64,000 nt of DNA, taken from the NCBI RefSeq assembly GCF_900187455.1, contig NZ_FYDX01000019.1:62001-126000 (forward strand), in the 5' to 3' direction. Positions 17,348 through 28,004 of the stretch are shown here, piece by piece. Position numbers and translations under genes: made by a program. The stretch comes from Pseudomonas sp. Irchel 3E13 (lineage in GTDB: Bacteria > Pseudomonadota > Gammaproteobacteria > Pseudomonadales > Pseudomonadaceae). The notes beneath the pieces are model-generated. The model saw only the letters and a list, made by a program, of their open reading frames with translations, did not search any database and was not told the origin of the DNA. Numbering within the stretch: position 1 is the first letter of the stretch; each line of letters starts with the position of its first letter.

Positions 17348-19270
17348 TCAGGCACCCCGGGAAAGACCGTGTTTGCGCAGTTTCCGATATAACGTGTTAC
17401 GACTTACTCCGAGCTGCGCCGCCACCTGGGTCATGTGCCAACGCTTCTGCTCCAGCGCCGCCAACAAGGCCTGGCGTTCGGCGTCGTCCAGCGGCGCCCG
17501 GGGGTTATCCACAGGCGCGTTGACCACGGCTTTCAATGGCGCGGCGTTGCGCACCAGCGGCGGCAGGTCGAGCACGCCGATATGCCCGTCTTCGCACAGC
17601 GCCACCAAAGTCCGCAGCACATTACGCAACTGGCGCACGTTGCCCGGCCAGGCGAAATCCAGCAGCAAACGGCGCGCCGCCGGTTCCAGTTGCACCGCTT
17701 GCCGCCCGGCTTCCTCGGCGAGGATGAAGTCGAGTAACTGGCCCTTGTCGCTGCGCTCGCGCAACGCCGGCAGGGAGATTTCCAGGCCGTTGAGGCGGTA
17801 ATAGAGGTCTTCGCGGAAGCTGCCGTCCTCGACCCGGCTCAGCAGATCGCGGTGCGTGGCGCTGATGATGCGCACGTCCACCGCCTGCGGCTCGCCACCG
17901 ATGGGCACCACCTGGCGCTCTTCGAGCACCCGCAGCAGGCGGGTCTGCAGGGCCAGCGGCATGTCGCCGATCTCGTCCAGCAGCAACGTGCCGCCATCGG
18001 CCTGTTGCAGCTTGCCGCGCATGCCTTCCTTGCGCGCGCCGGTGAAGCTGCCGCCGCGGTAACCGAACAGCTCGCTTTCGATCAGGCTTTCCGGAATCGA
18101 CGCACAGTTGAGCGCGACAAACGCCTTGCCCGCCCGCTGACTGGCCTGGTGCACGGCCTTGGCGAACGCCTCCTTGCCGGAGCCGGTCTCGCCGTTGAGC
18201 AACAGCGGCACATCGCGCTCGAACACCCGCAGCGCCCGCCGAAAATCGTTCTGCAGGGCCGGATCGAGCAGACAGATATCCGCAGGTTTGCTCGGCGCCG
18301 GCACACGCACCGGCGCAATCGGCTGGACCAGCGCCCGGGCCTGCCCGCGCAGGCTGGCGAACAGCAACCGGCCATCACGGGTGCGCAGCGGCCAACTGGT
18401 GCTGGCCATCGCGGTAGCGCGGCCCAGCAACTCGTCGAGGTGGCAGTCGAAGAACATTTCCACCGGCTTGCCCAGCAGGCCGCCACGGACATTGCCCAAC
18501 AGGTTCAGCCCGCTCTGGTTGACCGCCTGAATCCGCCCTTCGCCGTCGAAGGCCAGCAGCCCCTCGCTGAACAGCCCGACGGATTCGGCCTGCAGGTGAA
18601 AGCGCAGCAACCAGTGGTTTTCGAAACAGCGCAGGAAATAACAGCTCTCGATCATCTTCGCCGAGAGATTGACCAGGGCCATGGTGTGGAACTGGCTCTG
18701 CCGCGAGGCATCCGCCCGCGCCGAGGACACGTCCAGCACCGCCAGCAGCTCACCGTGCGGGTCGAAGACCGGGCTCGCCGAGCAGGTCAGGCCGGTGTGG
18801 CGCCCGCGAAAATGTTCTTCCTGATGGATGGTCAGCGCCTGGCGTTCCACCAGGCAGGTGCCGATGCCGTTGGTGCCTTCGCGGGCCTCGCTCCAGTCGG
18901 CCCCCAGCCACAGCCCGGCGCGCTCGAAAATGCGCCGCTCGGTGGGTGCGGTCACGCAATTGAGGATTACCCCGCGATCATCCGTCAGCAAGACCGCATG
19001 GCCGGCGCCGGAAAGCTGCTGGTGCAGGCTGTTCATCTCGCTGTCGGCGATGCGCAGCACCTGGTGCAGGCGATCGCGGCTTTCCATGACCCGCTCGTGT
19101 TCGAGCACGGTGGGCGCCATGGCGAGGGCCGGATCGAGGTGGTAGTCCTCCAGACAGCGCAGCCAGGAGCGGGCGATCGAAGGATCGCTGCCCGGCCCCT
19201 GCAAACCGCCTTTGCCTTGGGTCACTGTAAGCACTTGCCGGGCGTGCCGGCTCAGATGATTACCCTGCAC
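17348..19270 (-). CDS. eatR: Sigma-54-dependent activator of ethanolamine catabolism (AcoR-like, EatR type)
   Basis: A 640-residue enhancer-binding protein. The N-terminal part is a GAF-type sensor (REGTNGIGTCLVE, CSASPVFDPHGELLAVLDVSS), followed by a PAS-like region. The AAA+ domain has the Walker A loop GETGSGKE, the sigma-54 contact loop GGSFTGARK (serine in place of the common alanine) and the Walker B region GGTLLLDEIGDMP. The C-terminus is a Fis-type helix-turn-helix. I place the start at GTG 19270, with GGAG nine to ten bases upstream; the frame extends to 19549 but that part covers the divergent promoter. It faces the exaC-eat-eutBC genes, matching eatR of P. aeruginosa. Confidence 0.9.
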   Translation of the reverse strand: MQGNHLSRHARQVLTVTQGKGGLQGPGSDPSIARSWLRCLEDYHLDPALAMAPTVLEHERVMESRDRLHQVLRIADSEMNSLHQQLSGAGHAVLLTDDRGVILNCVTAPTERRIFERAGLWLGADWSEAREGTNGIGTCLVERQALTIHQEEHFRGRHTGLTCSASPVFDPHGELLAVLDVSSARADASRQSQFHTMALVNLSAKMIESCYFLRCFENHWLLRFHLQAESVGLFSEGLLAFDGEGRIQAVNQSGLNLLGNVRGGLLGKPVEMFFDCHLDELLGRATAMASTSWPLRTRDGRLLFASLRGQARALVQPIAPVRVPAPSKPADICLLDPALQNDFRRALRVFERDVPLLLNGETGSGKEAFAKAVHQASQRAGKAFVALNCASIPESLIESELFGYRGGSFTGARKEGMRGKLQQADGGTLLLDEIGDMPLALQTRLLRVLEERQVVPIGGEPQAVDVRIISATHRDLLSRVEDGSFREDLYYRLNGLEISLPALRERSDKGQLLDFILAEEAGRQAVQLEPAARRLLLDFAWPGNVRQLRNVLRTLVALCEDGHIGVLDLPPLVRNAAPLKAVVNAPVDNPRAPLDDAERQALLAALEQKRWHMTQVAAQLGVSRNTLYRKLRKHGLSRGA

Positions 19271-19357
19271 TTTTATTGTTCTCCGCGGGTGAGAGAAACC
19301 CAGCATCCTCCTCGCACTGGCGCTTTGCAATGGCGCCTTGACCACCGGGTCGCCGGC

Positions 19358-19375
19358 TGTACCGCCAGCGGTACA
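19358..19375. promoter_or_regulatory. Palindromic upstream activator site candidate
   Basis: TGTACC-GCCAGC-GGTACA is a perfect 18-base dyad, about 105 bases upstream of the sigma-54 promoter. A second TGTACC half-site lies at 19391-19396. The location fits an enhancer for the divergently encoded activator. Confidence 0.65.
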
Positions 19376-19471
19376 AAGTGTCACCCAGGCTGTACCGAAG
19401 GTGTCGCAGCCTGCGCCGAAACCCTCGGCAAAACTGCGCCAAGTCATTGATCCGACGTGGCCTCCGGGCAC

Positions 19472-19486
19472 TGGCCCGACACTTGC
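19472..19486 (+). promoter_or_regulatory. Sigma-54 (-24/-12) promoter of exaC
   Basis: TGGCCCGACACTTGC matches the consensus TGGCACG-N4-TTGC except for one base, with the GG and GC dinucleotides correctly spaced. It lies 50 bases before the exaC ATG and downstream of the activator palindrome. Confidence 0.88.
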
Positions 19487-19536
19487 TCTACGCTTGAAAT
19501 CCTCCCCAACAAAACACATAAGCCAGGAGAGACACC

Positions 19537-21057
<1,521 letters not shown>

Positions 21058-21062
21058 ACCCG

Positions 21063-21148
21063 CCATCGCGAGCAAGCTCGCTCCTACAGAAAAAAACGCG
21101 CCGTCCCCGTAGGAGCGAGCTTGCTCGCGATGGGCTGCAAAGCAGCCC
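21063..21148. repeat. REPIN plus adjoining hairpin between exaC and eat
   Basis: Two REP copies face each other at 21063-21088 and 21109-21133, here ending CATCGCGAG rather than CTTCGCGAG. The right arm runs into GGGCTGC-AAA-GCAGCCC (21132-21148), a perfect 7-bp hairpin. The same REP-plus-hairpin arrangement occurs at 14908-14947. Confidence 0.92.
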
Positions 21149-21222
21149 CAAAAACCAGAGCAACCCCTCTGGCCCGCTTCATGCACCGCATTCACCACTC
21201 AAAAACAACAACAGGTGACTTC

Positions 21223-22671
21223 ATGCCAAGCGATCACTCTGCCGGGACACCGGCAGGTTCTTCCGTCGACTTCGAAAAGGTCGGCTCCGACTACTTCCAA
21301 CAACGTGAACTGAAAAAAGGCGCCGCCGGCTGGGTCCTGCTGGTCGGCCTCGGTGTGGCCTACGTGATTTCCGGCGACTATGCCGGCTGGAACTTCGGGC
21401 TGGCCCAAGGCGGCTGGGGCGGGATGTTCCTCGCCACGCTGCTGATGGCCACGATGTACCTGTGCATGTGCTTCTCGCTGGCCGAGCTGTCCTCGATGAT
21501 CCCCACCGCCGGCGGTGGTTACGGCTTCGCCCGCAGCGCCTTCGGGCCCTGGGGCGGGTTTCTCACCGGCACCGCGATCCTCATCGAATACGCGATCGCC
21601 CCGGCGGCGATCGCGGTGTTCATCGGCGCCTACTGCCAGTCGTTGTTCGGCATCGGCGGCTGGATCATCTACCTGGTGTTCTACATCATCTTTATCGGCA
21701 TCCACATTTTCGGGGTCGGTGAAGCGCTGAAGCTGATGTTCGTCATCACTGCGGTAGCGGCCATTGCCCTGGCGGTGTTCCTGATTGCGATGGTGCCGCA
21801 CTTCGAGACGAAGAACCTGTTCGACATCGTTCCGACCCAGGCCGCCGGCGCCAGCGAGTTCCTGCCCTTCGGCTACGTCGGGGTGTGGGCGGCGATTCCC
21901 TACGCGATCTGGTTCTTCCTTGCTGTCGAAGGCGTGCCACTGGCGGCCGAGGAAACCAAGAATCCCAAGCGCGACCTGCCGCGCGGCCTGATCGGCGCGA
22001 TGCTGGTGCTGCTCGGTTTTGCCCTGCTGATCCTGATCATTGGCCCGGGCGCTGCCGGCGCCGAAGCGCTGAAAAGCTCCGGCAACCCGCTGGTCGAAGC
22101 CCTGGCCAAGGCCTACGGCGGCTCGACCTGGATGGGCAGCTTCGTCAACCTGGTGGGCCTGGCCGGACTGATCGCCAGCTTCTTCTCGATCATCTACGCC
22201 TATTCCCGGCAGATCTTCGCGCTTTCCCGCGCCGGCTACCTGCCGCGCGTGCTGTCGCAGACCAACAAGAGCAAAGCCCCGGTACTGGCGCTGATCATCC
22301 CCGGCATCATTGGCTTTGGCCTGTCGCTGACCGGCCAGGGTGACCTGCTGATCCTGGTGGCGGTGTTCGGCGCTACGCTGTCCTATGTGTTGATGATGGC
22401 CGCGCACATCACCCTGCGCATTCGTCGCCCCAAAATGGAGCGGCCGTATCGCACGCCGGGCGGCATCTTCACCTCCGGCGTGGCCCTGGTACTGGCCTGC
22501 CTGGCCGTGGTGGCGGGTTTTCTGGTGGATCCGCGGGTGGTGATCGGCGCCGCCATCATCTATGGCATCTTGATTGCGTACTTCGCCCTGTATAGCCGCC
22601 ATCACCTGGTGGCCGGTACGCCGGAAGAAGAGTTCGCCGCAATCCAGAAGGCCGAAGAAGCCTTGCACTGA
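21223..22671 (+). CDS. eat: Ethanolamine permease
   Basis: A 482-residue APC-superfamily transporter with twelve predicted membrane segments. It begins with the family segment DYFQQRELKKGAAGWVLLVGLG and carries PTAGGGYGFARSAFGPWGGF in the first third, as well as EGVPLAAEETKNPKRDLPRG. Ethanolamine permeases of this type import ethanolamine by proton or cation coupling. The start ATG 21223 has AGGTGA upstream; the open frame to the left enters the REPIN. The following genes eutB and eutC use the imported substrate. Confidence 0.93.
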   Translation: MPSDHSAGTPAGSSVDFEKVGSDYFQQRELKKGAAGWVLLVGLGVAYVISGDYAGWNFGLAQGGWGGMFLATLLMATMYLCMCFSLAELSSMIPTAGGGYGFARSAFGPWGGFLTGTAILIEYAIAPAAIAVFIGAYCQSLFGIGGWIIYLVFYIIFIGIHIFGVGEALKLMFVITAVAAIALAVFLIAMVPHFETKNLFDIVPTQAAGASEFLPFGYVGVWAAIPYAIWFFLAVEGVPLAAEETKNPKRDLPRGLIGAMLVLLGFALLILIIGPGAAGAEALKSSGNPLVEALAKAYGGSTWMGSFVNLVGLAGLIASFFSIIYAYSRQIFALSRAGYLPRVLSQTNKSKAPVLALIIPGIIGFGLSLTGQGDLLILVAVFGATLSYVLMMAAHITLRIRRPKMERPYRTPGGIFTSGVALVLACLAVVAGFLVDPRVVIGAAIIYGILIAYFALYSRHHLVAGTPEEEFAAIQKAEEALH

Positions 22672-22720
22672 CCGCCTCACCGCGCCGCCGGCCGGCCCGG
22701 CGGCGCTCTGGAGATTCCGA

Positions 22721-24115
22721 ATGGCAAGTTTCGTACACACGGCAGGCAACCAGACCTACCGTTTCGACAGCCTCAAAGAGGTCATGGCCAAGGCCAGCCC
22801 GGCCCGTTCCGGCGATTTCCTCGCCGGGGTCGCCGCCAGCAACGACGGCGAACGGGTCGCCGCGCAGATGGCTTTGGCCGATATTCCCCTCAGTCATTTC
22901 CTCAATGAAGCGCTGATTCCTTACGAGGAGGACGAAGTCACCCGGCTGATCATCGACACCCATGACAAACAAGCCTTCGCAGCGGTCAGCCACCTGACCG
23001 TCGGCGGCCTGCGCGACTGGCTGCTCGGCGATCAGGCCGACGAAAACAGCCTGCGCGCCTTAGCGCCGGGCCTGACGCCAGAGATGGCGGCGGCGGTGTC
23101 GAAAATCATGCGTGTGCAGGACCTCGTCCTGGTGGCGCAAAAGATCCGCGTGGTCACCCGCTTCCGCGGCACCATGGGCCTGCGCGGCCGGCTCTCGACC
23201 CGGCTGCAGCCCAACCACCCCACCGACGAACCGGCCGGCATTGCCGCGAGCATCCTCGACGGCCTGCTCTACGGTAACGGCGACGCCATGATCGGCATCA
23301 ACCCGGCCACCGACAGCATCGCCTCGATCTGCGCCCTGCTGGAAATGCTCGACGCCATCATCCAGCGCTACGACATCCCCACCCAGGCCTGCGTGCTGAC
23401 CCACGTCACTACCTCCATCGAGGCGATCAACCGCGGCGTGCCGCTGGACCTGGTGTTCCAGTCCATCGCCGGCACCGAGGCGGCCAACGCCAGTTTCGGT
23501 ATCAACCTCAATGTGCTGAAGGAAGGCTACGAGGCGGGCCTGAGCCTGAACCGCGGCACCCTCGGGCAGAACCTGATGTATTTCGAGACCGGCCAGGGCA
23601 GCGCGCTGTCGGCCAACGCCCACTTCGGCGTCGACCAGCAGACCTGCGAAACCCGCGCCTACGCCGTGGCCCGGCACTTCAAGCCATTCCTGGTCAACAC
23701 CGTGGTCGGCTTCATCGGCCCCGAGTACCTGTACAACGGCAAGCAGATCATCCGCGCCGGCCTCGAAGACCACTTCTGCGGCAAGTTGCTGGGCGTGCCC
23801 ATGGGCTGCGACATCTGCTACACCAACCATGCCGAAGCCGACCAGGACGACATGGACATGCTCCTGACCCTGCTCGGCGTCGCCGGGATCAACTTCATCA
23901 TGGGCATCCCCGGCTCCGACGACATCATGCTCAACTACCAGACCACCTCCTTCCACGACGCCCTCTACGCCCGCCAGACCCTGGGCCTGAAGCCGGCACC
24001 GGAGTTCGAGGCCTGGCTGGCGCGCATGGGCATCTTCACCCAGGCCGATGGCCGCGTGCGCTTCGGCGACAACCTGCCACCGGCCTTCCGCCAGGCCCTG
24101 GCGCAACTGGGATAA
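22721..24115 (+). CDS. eutB: Ethanolamine ammonia-lyase large subunit
   Basis: EutB is the catalytic subunit of the adenosylcobalamin-dependent lyase that converts ethanolamine to acetaldehyde and ammonia. The 464 residues agree with the family. Substrate-site segments are visible, including DGLLYGNGDAMIGINPATDS, FQSIAGTEAANASFGI and FGVDQQTCETRAYA, followed by the GIPGSDDIMLNYQTTSFHDA region. The ATG at 22721 follows TCTGGAGA. It lies between the permease and eutC. No microcompartment shell or reactivase (eutA) gene is present in the window, as is usual for pseudomonads. Confidence 0.97.
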   Translation: MASFVHTAGNQTYRFDSLKEVMAKASPARSGDFLAGVAASNDGERVAAQMALADIPLSHFLNEALIPYEEDEVTRLIIDTHDKQAFAAVSHLTVGGLRDWLLGDQADENSLRALAPGLTPEMAAAVSKIMRVQDLVLVAQKIRVVTRFRGTMGLRGRLSTRLQPNHPTDEPAGIAASILDGLLYGNGDAMIGINPATDSIASICALLEMLDAIIQRYDIPTQACVLTHVTTSIEAINRGVPLDLVFQSIAGTEAANASFGINLNVLKEGYEAGLSLNRGTLGQNLMYFETGQGSALSANAHFGVDQQTCETRAYAVARHFKPFLVNTVVGFIGPEYLYNGKQIIRAGLEDHFCGKLLGVPMGCDICYTNHAEADQDDMDMLLTLLGVAGINFIMGIPGSDDIMLNYQTTSFHDALYARQTLGLKPAPEFEAWLARMGIFTQADGRVRFGDNLPPAFRQALAQLG

Positions 24116-24127
24116 GCGAGCGACCTC

Positions 24128-24946
24128 ATGGACAAGCAACCGACGCCCACCGACAACCCCTGGCTGGAACTGCGCCGCCTGACACCGGCCCGCATTGCCC
24201 TCGGCCGTTCCGGCACCAGCCTGCCGACCCAGGCACAACTGGACTTCCAGTTCGCCCACGCCCAGGCCCGCGACGCCGTGCACCTGCCCTTCGACCATGC
24301 CGGCCTGCGCGAGCAACTGCAGGCCCGCGGCCGCGACAGCCTGCTGCTGCGCAGCGCCGCCAATGACCGCCATCACTACCTGCAGCGCCCGGACCTGGGG
24401 CGGCGCCTGCATGAAGACTCCGCGCAGGTGCTGCGCGAGCATGCCCAGGGCAATCCTGGCGGCGTGGATCTGGCCATCATCGTCGCCGACGGCCTGTCGG
24501 CATTGGCCGTGCACCGCCACACCCTGCCGTTTCTCAATCGCCTTGAAGAACAGACCGCCGCCGATGACTGGTCCACCTCGCCGGTGCTGCTGGTGGAACA
24601 GGGCCGGGTCGCCGTGGCCGATGAAATCGGCGAGCTGCTGGGGGCGCGCATGACCGTGATCCTGATCGGCGAACGCCCCGGCCTCAGCTCGCCGGACAGC
24701 CTGGGGCTGTATTTCACCTACAACCCGAAAGTCGGGCTGACCGATGCCTACCGCAATTGCATCTCCAACGTTCGCCTTGAGGGCCTGAGTTACGGCATGG
24801 CCGCGCACCGCCTGGTCTACCTGATGCGCGAAGCCTGTCGCAGACAGCTTTCCGGGGTGAACCTCAAGGACGAAGCGCAGGTCCAGACCCTGGATTCGGA
24901 AACGGACGTGCAACAAAACGGAAACTTCCTGCTTGGAAAACCCTGA
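24128..24946 (+). CDS. eutC: Ethanolamine ammonia-lyase small subunit
   Basis: EutC (272 residues) helps bind adenosylcobalamin and completes the lyase. The conserved start is NPWLELRRLTPARIALGRSG, followed by LDFQFAHAQARDAVH. The cobalamin-contacting part includes ADGLSALAVHRH, IGERPGLSSPDSLGLYFTYNP, and the C-terminal YRNCISNVR and YLMREACRRQLSGVNLKDE. The gene lies 12 bases after eutB and ends the ethanolamine operon. Confidence 0.97.
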   Translation: MDKQPTPTDNPWLELRRLTPARIALGRSGTSLPTQAQLDFQFAHAQARDAVHLPFDHAGLREQLQARGRDSLLLRSAANDRHHYLQRPDLGRRLHEDSAQVLREHAQGNPGGVDLAIIVADGLSALAVHRHTLPFLNRLEEQTAADDWSTSPVLLVEQGRVAVADEIGELLGARMTVILIGERPGLSSPDSLGLYFTYNPKVGLTDAYRNCISNVRLEGLSYGMAAHRLVYLMREACRRQLSGVNLKDEAQVQTLDSETDVQQNGNFLLGKP

Positions 24947-25055
24947 ATGACGGCCGCTTTTTCGACGATTGCGATTTTTTTCCGCTTTAGGCAGCATCTG
25001 GGGCGACGGCTGCCCGAGATTCGCCGCCATTCCCTTCGAAACACGAGGCCTGCTT

Positions 25056-25508
25056 ATGCGAATCATCCAAGCCACCCTTGAGCACCTGGACCTGCTTGCA
25101 CCGCTATTCGTGAAGTACCGCGAGTTCTACGGGCAACTGCCCTACCCGGACTCGTCCCGCGCTTTCCTGGAAAAACGCCTGGAACGCGGCGAATCGATCA
25201 TTTACCTGGCGCTGCCGGATGATGACGACAGCAAGCTGATGGGCTTCTGCCAGCTCTACCCGAGTTTTTCCTCGCTGTCGCTGAAACGCGTGTGGATCCT
25301 CAACGACATCTACGTCGCCGAAGATTCGCGGCGCATGCTGGTGGCCGACCACCTCATGCGCGAAGCCAAACGCATGGCCAAGGAAACCAACGCGGTGCGC
25401 ATGCGGGTATCCACCAGCAGCGACAACAAAGTGGCGATGCAGACCTACGAGTCCATCGGTTTTCGCGAGGACACCGAGTTCAAGAACTACGTTCTGCCGC
25501 TCAACTGA
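25056..25508 (+). CDS. GNAT-family N-acetyltransferase
   Basis: A 150-residue GNAT protein. It starts MRIIQATLEHLDLLAPLFVKYREFYG and shows the acetyl-CoA core in VWILNDIYVAEDSRRMLVADHLMREAKRMAKE, with a C-terminal beta-strand region VRMRVSTSSDNKVAMQTYESIGFRED. The ATG at 25056 is chosen over an upstream start whose extra residues do not fit the family. The substrate is unknown. It follows eutC by about 110 bases and ends before a strong hairpin, so it is probably its own unit. Confidence 0.88.
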   Translation: MRIIQATLEHLDLLAPLFVKYREFYGQLPYPDSSRAFLEKRLERGESIIYLALPDDDDSKLMGFCQLYPSFSSLSLKRVWILNDIYVAEDSRRMLVADHLMREAKRMAKETNAVRMRVSTSSDNKVAMQTYESIGFREDTEFKNYVLPLN

Positions 25509-25520
25509 CGACAACACGAT

Positions 25521-25556
25521 CACTGTGGGAGCGCCGCCCGGTCAGCTCCCACAGTG
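25521..25556. terminator. Hairpin after GNAT gene (REP-like)
   Basis: CACTGTGGGAGC pairs perfectly with GCTCCCACAGTG over a 12-base loop, starting 12 bases past the GNAT stop and followed by GTTT. The GTGGGAGC core also resembles a second Pseudomonas REP class. Confidence 0.7.
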
Positions 25557-25715
25557 GTTTGCCGCTCAGCACATTCAGCTACAAACTGCGTAAGCAGAAA
25601 TCTCTCGTCGCCGTATAATGGCGCCCTTCGTATTGTGTGAATTCTTACCCTTCCTTGTGGGGTAACTTTGCGCTCCTCGCACTGCCAGCCAACGTATTGA
25701 ACACAGGTGTCGTAC

Positions 25716-26366
25716 ATGGACTTCAACCCGCTGGACCTCATTCTGCATCTCGACGCTTACCTCGATTTGCTGGTCAACAACTATGGTCCATGGATCTACG
25801 CCATCCTCTTCCTGGTGATCTTCTGCGAAACCGGTCTGGTGGTGATGCCGTTCCTGCCGGGCGATTCTCTGCTGTTCATCGCCGGCGCCGTGGCCGCGGG
25901 CGGCGGCATGGACCCGGTACTGCTTGGCGGCCTGCTGATGATCGCGGCCATCCTCGGCGACAGCACCAACTACGTGATCGGGCGAACAGCCGGGGAACGC
26001 CTGTTCAGCAACCCGAACTCGAAAATCTTCCGCCGCGACTACCTGCAGCAGACCCACGATTTCTATGAGCGCCACGGCGGCAAGACCGTGACCCTGGCGC
26101 GCTTCCTGCCGATCCTGCGGACTTTCGCACCGTTCGTCGCGGGCCTGGCGAAAATGCCCTACCCACGCTTCTTCGGCTTCAGCGTCGCCGGCACCATCCT
26201 CTGGGTGGGCGGCCTGGTGACCCTGGGTTACTTCTTCGGCAACGTGCCCTTCATCAAGCAGAACCTGTCGCTGATGATCGTCGCCATTATTCTGCTGTCG
26301 CTGGTGCCGGTGATCATCGGTGTAGTCCGCGGCCGCATGAACCGTGGCCCGGCCAAGGCGCACTGA
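25716..26366 (+). CDS. DedA-family inner-membrane protein
   Basis: A 216-residue DedA protein with four to five membrane segments. Signatures are ETGLVVMPFLPGDSLLFIAGAVAA, ILGDSTNYVIGRTAGERLF, and the basic motif ARFLPILRTFAPFVAG. Family members affect envelope integrity and are proposed lipid-carrier or phospholipid scramblases. The ATG at 25716 follows AGGTG by about seven bases; a GTG three codons earlier is less likely. It is read in line with the MtfA-like peptidase gene 9 bases downstream. Confidence 0.93.
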   Translation: MDFNPLDLILHLDAYLDLLVNNYGPWIYAILFLVIFCETGLVVMPFLPGDSLLFIAGAVAAGGGMDPVLLGGLLMIAAILGDSTNYVIGRTAGERLFSNPNSKIFRRDYLQQTHDFYERHGGKTVTLARFLPILRTFAPFVAGLAKMPYPRFFGFSVAGTILWVGGLVTLGYFFGNVPFIKQNLSLMIVAIILLSLVPVIIGVVRGRMNRGPAKAH

Positions 26367-26375
26367 TCCGCCGAC

Positions 26376-27191
26376 ATGTGGAGCCTGAGCGACTGGCGTC
26401 GCCGCCGGACACTGGCCCGGCACCCGATCGATCCACAACTGTGGCAGCAGGTGCGCGAGCGCCTGCCGATCCTCGACGGCCTGAACGACGAGGAAGACCA
26501 GTGGCTGCGCGAGGCCTGCATCCTGTTTCTGCGGGACAAACACCTCACCACCCTGCCCGGCGTCGAGCTGAACGACGGCGAGCGGCTGTTCCTCGCCGCC
26601 CAGGCGCAATTGCCGCTGCTGCACCTGGGACCGCTGAACTGGTACCAGGGTTTTCACGAAATCATTCTTTACCCGGATGACTTCCTCAGCCCCCAGCGCC
26701 ACCGCGACAGCAGCGGCATCGAGCATGAATGGGACGCCGAGCACAGCGGCGAAGCCTGGCAGCAAGGGCCAGTGATCATGGCCTGGCCCGGCGTGCAGGC
26801 CAGCGGCGTGTGGGAAGGCTACAACCTGGTCATCCATGAGCTGTCGCACAAGCTGGACATGCTCAATGGCGACGCCAATGGCCTGCCGCCACTGCACGGC
26901 GACATGCGTGTCAGCGACTGGGCCGAGGCCATGCAGCACGCCTACGACGACCTCAACCGCCAGCTCGACCGCAACCCCGATGCCGAGACGGCCATCGACC
27001 CCTACGCGGCGGAAAACCCCGCCGAATTCTTCGCCGTGACCAGCGAATACTTCTTCAGCGCTCCCGATCTGCTGATGCAGGCGTACCCTGCGGTTTACGC
27101 GCAGCTTCGCGGGTTTTATCGCCAGGATCCCCTGGCGCGCCTTCAGCAACTCCAGCTCAGCCACCCGCAGTACAAAGATGCGCTGGAGTGA
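26376..27191 (+). CDS. MtfA-like zinc peptidase (M90 family)
   Basis: The 271-residue protein resembles E. coli MtfA, a zinc peptidase that binds the glucose regulator Mlc. The zinc motif is HELSHKLDMLNG, and the third ligand region is in the PAEFFAVTSEYFF segment. The N-terminal RRTLARHPIDPQLWQQV and a LPLLHLG segment fit the family. Whether it has an Mlc-like partner in Pseudomonas is unclear. It follows the DedA gene closely and precedes ppa by about 90 bases. Confidence 0.9.
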   Translation: MWSLSDWRRRRTLARHPIDPQLWQQVRERLPILDGLNDEEDQWLREACILFLRDKHLTTLPGVELNDGERLFLAAQAQLPLLHLGPLNWYQGFHEIILYPDDFLSPQRHRDSSGIEHEWDAEHSGEAWQQGPVIMAWPGVQASGVWEGYNLVIHELSHKLDMLNGDANGLPPLHGDMRVSDWAEAMQHAYDDLNRQLDRNPDAETAIDPYAAENPAEFFAVTSEYFFSAPDLLMQAYPAVYAQLRGFYRQDPLARLQQLQLSHPQYKDALE

Positions 27192-27282
27192 ATCGGTCAA
27201 GCATCGGGGCGGGCATGGCAAGCGTTTCCGAATGTGCCTATAATCGCGGCCAATTTTTGGTCAAACACGGGGGCAACGCCCA

Positions 27283-27810
27283 ATGAGCTACAGCAAGATT
27301 CCAGCTGGCAAAGACCTGCCGAACGACATCTACGTCGCCATCGAGATCCCGGCCAACCACGCGCCGATCAAATACGAGATCGACAAGGACAGCGACTGCC
27401 TGTTCGTCGACCGTTTCATGGCCACCCCGATGTTCTACCCGGCCAACTACGGTTTCATCCCGAACACCCTGGCCGACGACGGTGATCCCCTGGACGTGCT
27501 GGTCGTGACCCCTTACCCGGTTGCTCCAGGTTCGGTAATCCGCGCCCGTCCGGTCGGCATCCTGAACATGACCGACGACGGCGGCGGCGACGCCAAAGTC
27601 ATCGCCGTACCGCACGACAAGCTGTCGCAGCTGTACGTCGACATCAAGGAATACACCGACCTGCCAGCCCTGCTGCTGGAACAGATCAAGCACTTCTTCG
27701 AGAACTACAAAGATCTGGAGAAAGGCAAGTGGGTCAAGATCGATGGCTGGGGCAACGCTGACGCTGCCCGCGCCGAGATCACCAAAGCCGTTGCCGCCTA
27801 CAAAGGCTAA
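27283..27810 (+). CDS. ppa: Inorganic pyrophosphatase
   Basis: Family I soluble pyrophosphatase of 175 residues, hydrolysing pyrophosphate to phosphate. The metal-binding signature DDGDPLDVLVV is complete, preceded by RFMATPMFYPANYGFIPNTLA, and ended by GKWVKIDGWGN. The ATG is preceded by GGGGCAA and the gene is closed by a textbook terminator 14 bases after the stop. It marks the left border of the accessory block. Confidence 0.97.
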   Translation: MSYSKIPAGKDLPNDIYVAIEIPANHAPIKYEIDKDSDCLFVDRFMATPMFYPANYGFIPNTLADDGDPLDVLVVTPYPVAPGSVIRARPVGILNMTDDGGGDAKVIAVPHDKLSQLYVDIKEYTDLPALLLEQIKHFFENYKDLEKGKWVKIDGWGNADAARAEITKAVAAYKG

Positions 27811-27824
27811 GCTCCTCGCTTGAC

Positions 27825-27854
27825 GAAAAAGCCCCGCACTTGCGGGGCTTTTTC
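27825..27854. terminator. Rho-independent terminator of ppa
   Basis: GAAAAAGCCCCGCA pairs perfectly with TGCGGGGCTTTTTC, giving a GC-rich stem followed by a T-run on the plus strand and an A-run ahead of the stem, so it could act in both directions. Confidence 0.95.
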
Positions 27855-27911
27855 ATGGGTGTGTGGAAAGTGAGGTGTGGAGAGTTAGCGACAATTCCTA
27901 CGCCGCCATAG

Positions 27912-27928
27912 GCAATTACTGTAATTCC
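27912..27928. promoter_or_regulatory. Operator candidate upstream of the S24-like regulator
   Basis: AATTAC-T-GTAATT is a perfect dyad (27914-27926) flanked by GGC and CCG, about 80 bases before the regulator gene. The position fits an autoregulatory operator, but no binding data exist. Confidence 0.4.
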
Positions 27929-28004
27929 GACCCATCAACATTCCGAAATATCTCAACCCAATGTTTATAGGAAGCCTTGTTCCTGCCCTCTAGAATCAGT
28001 CCCC

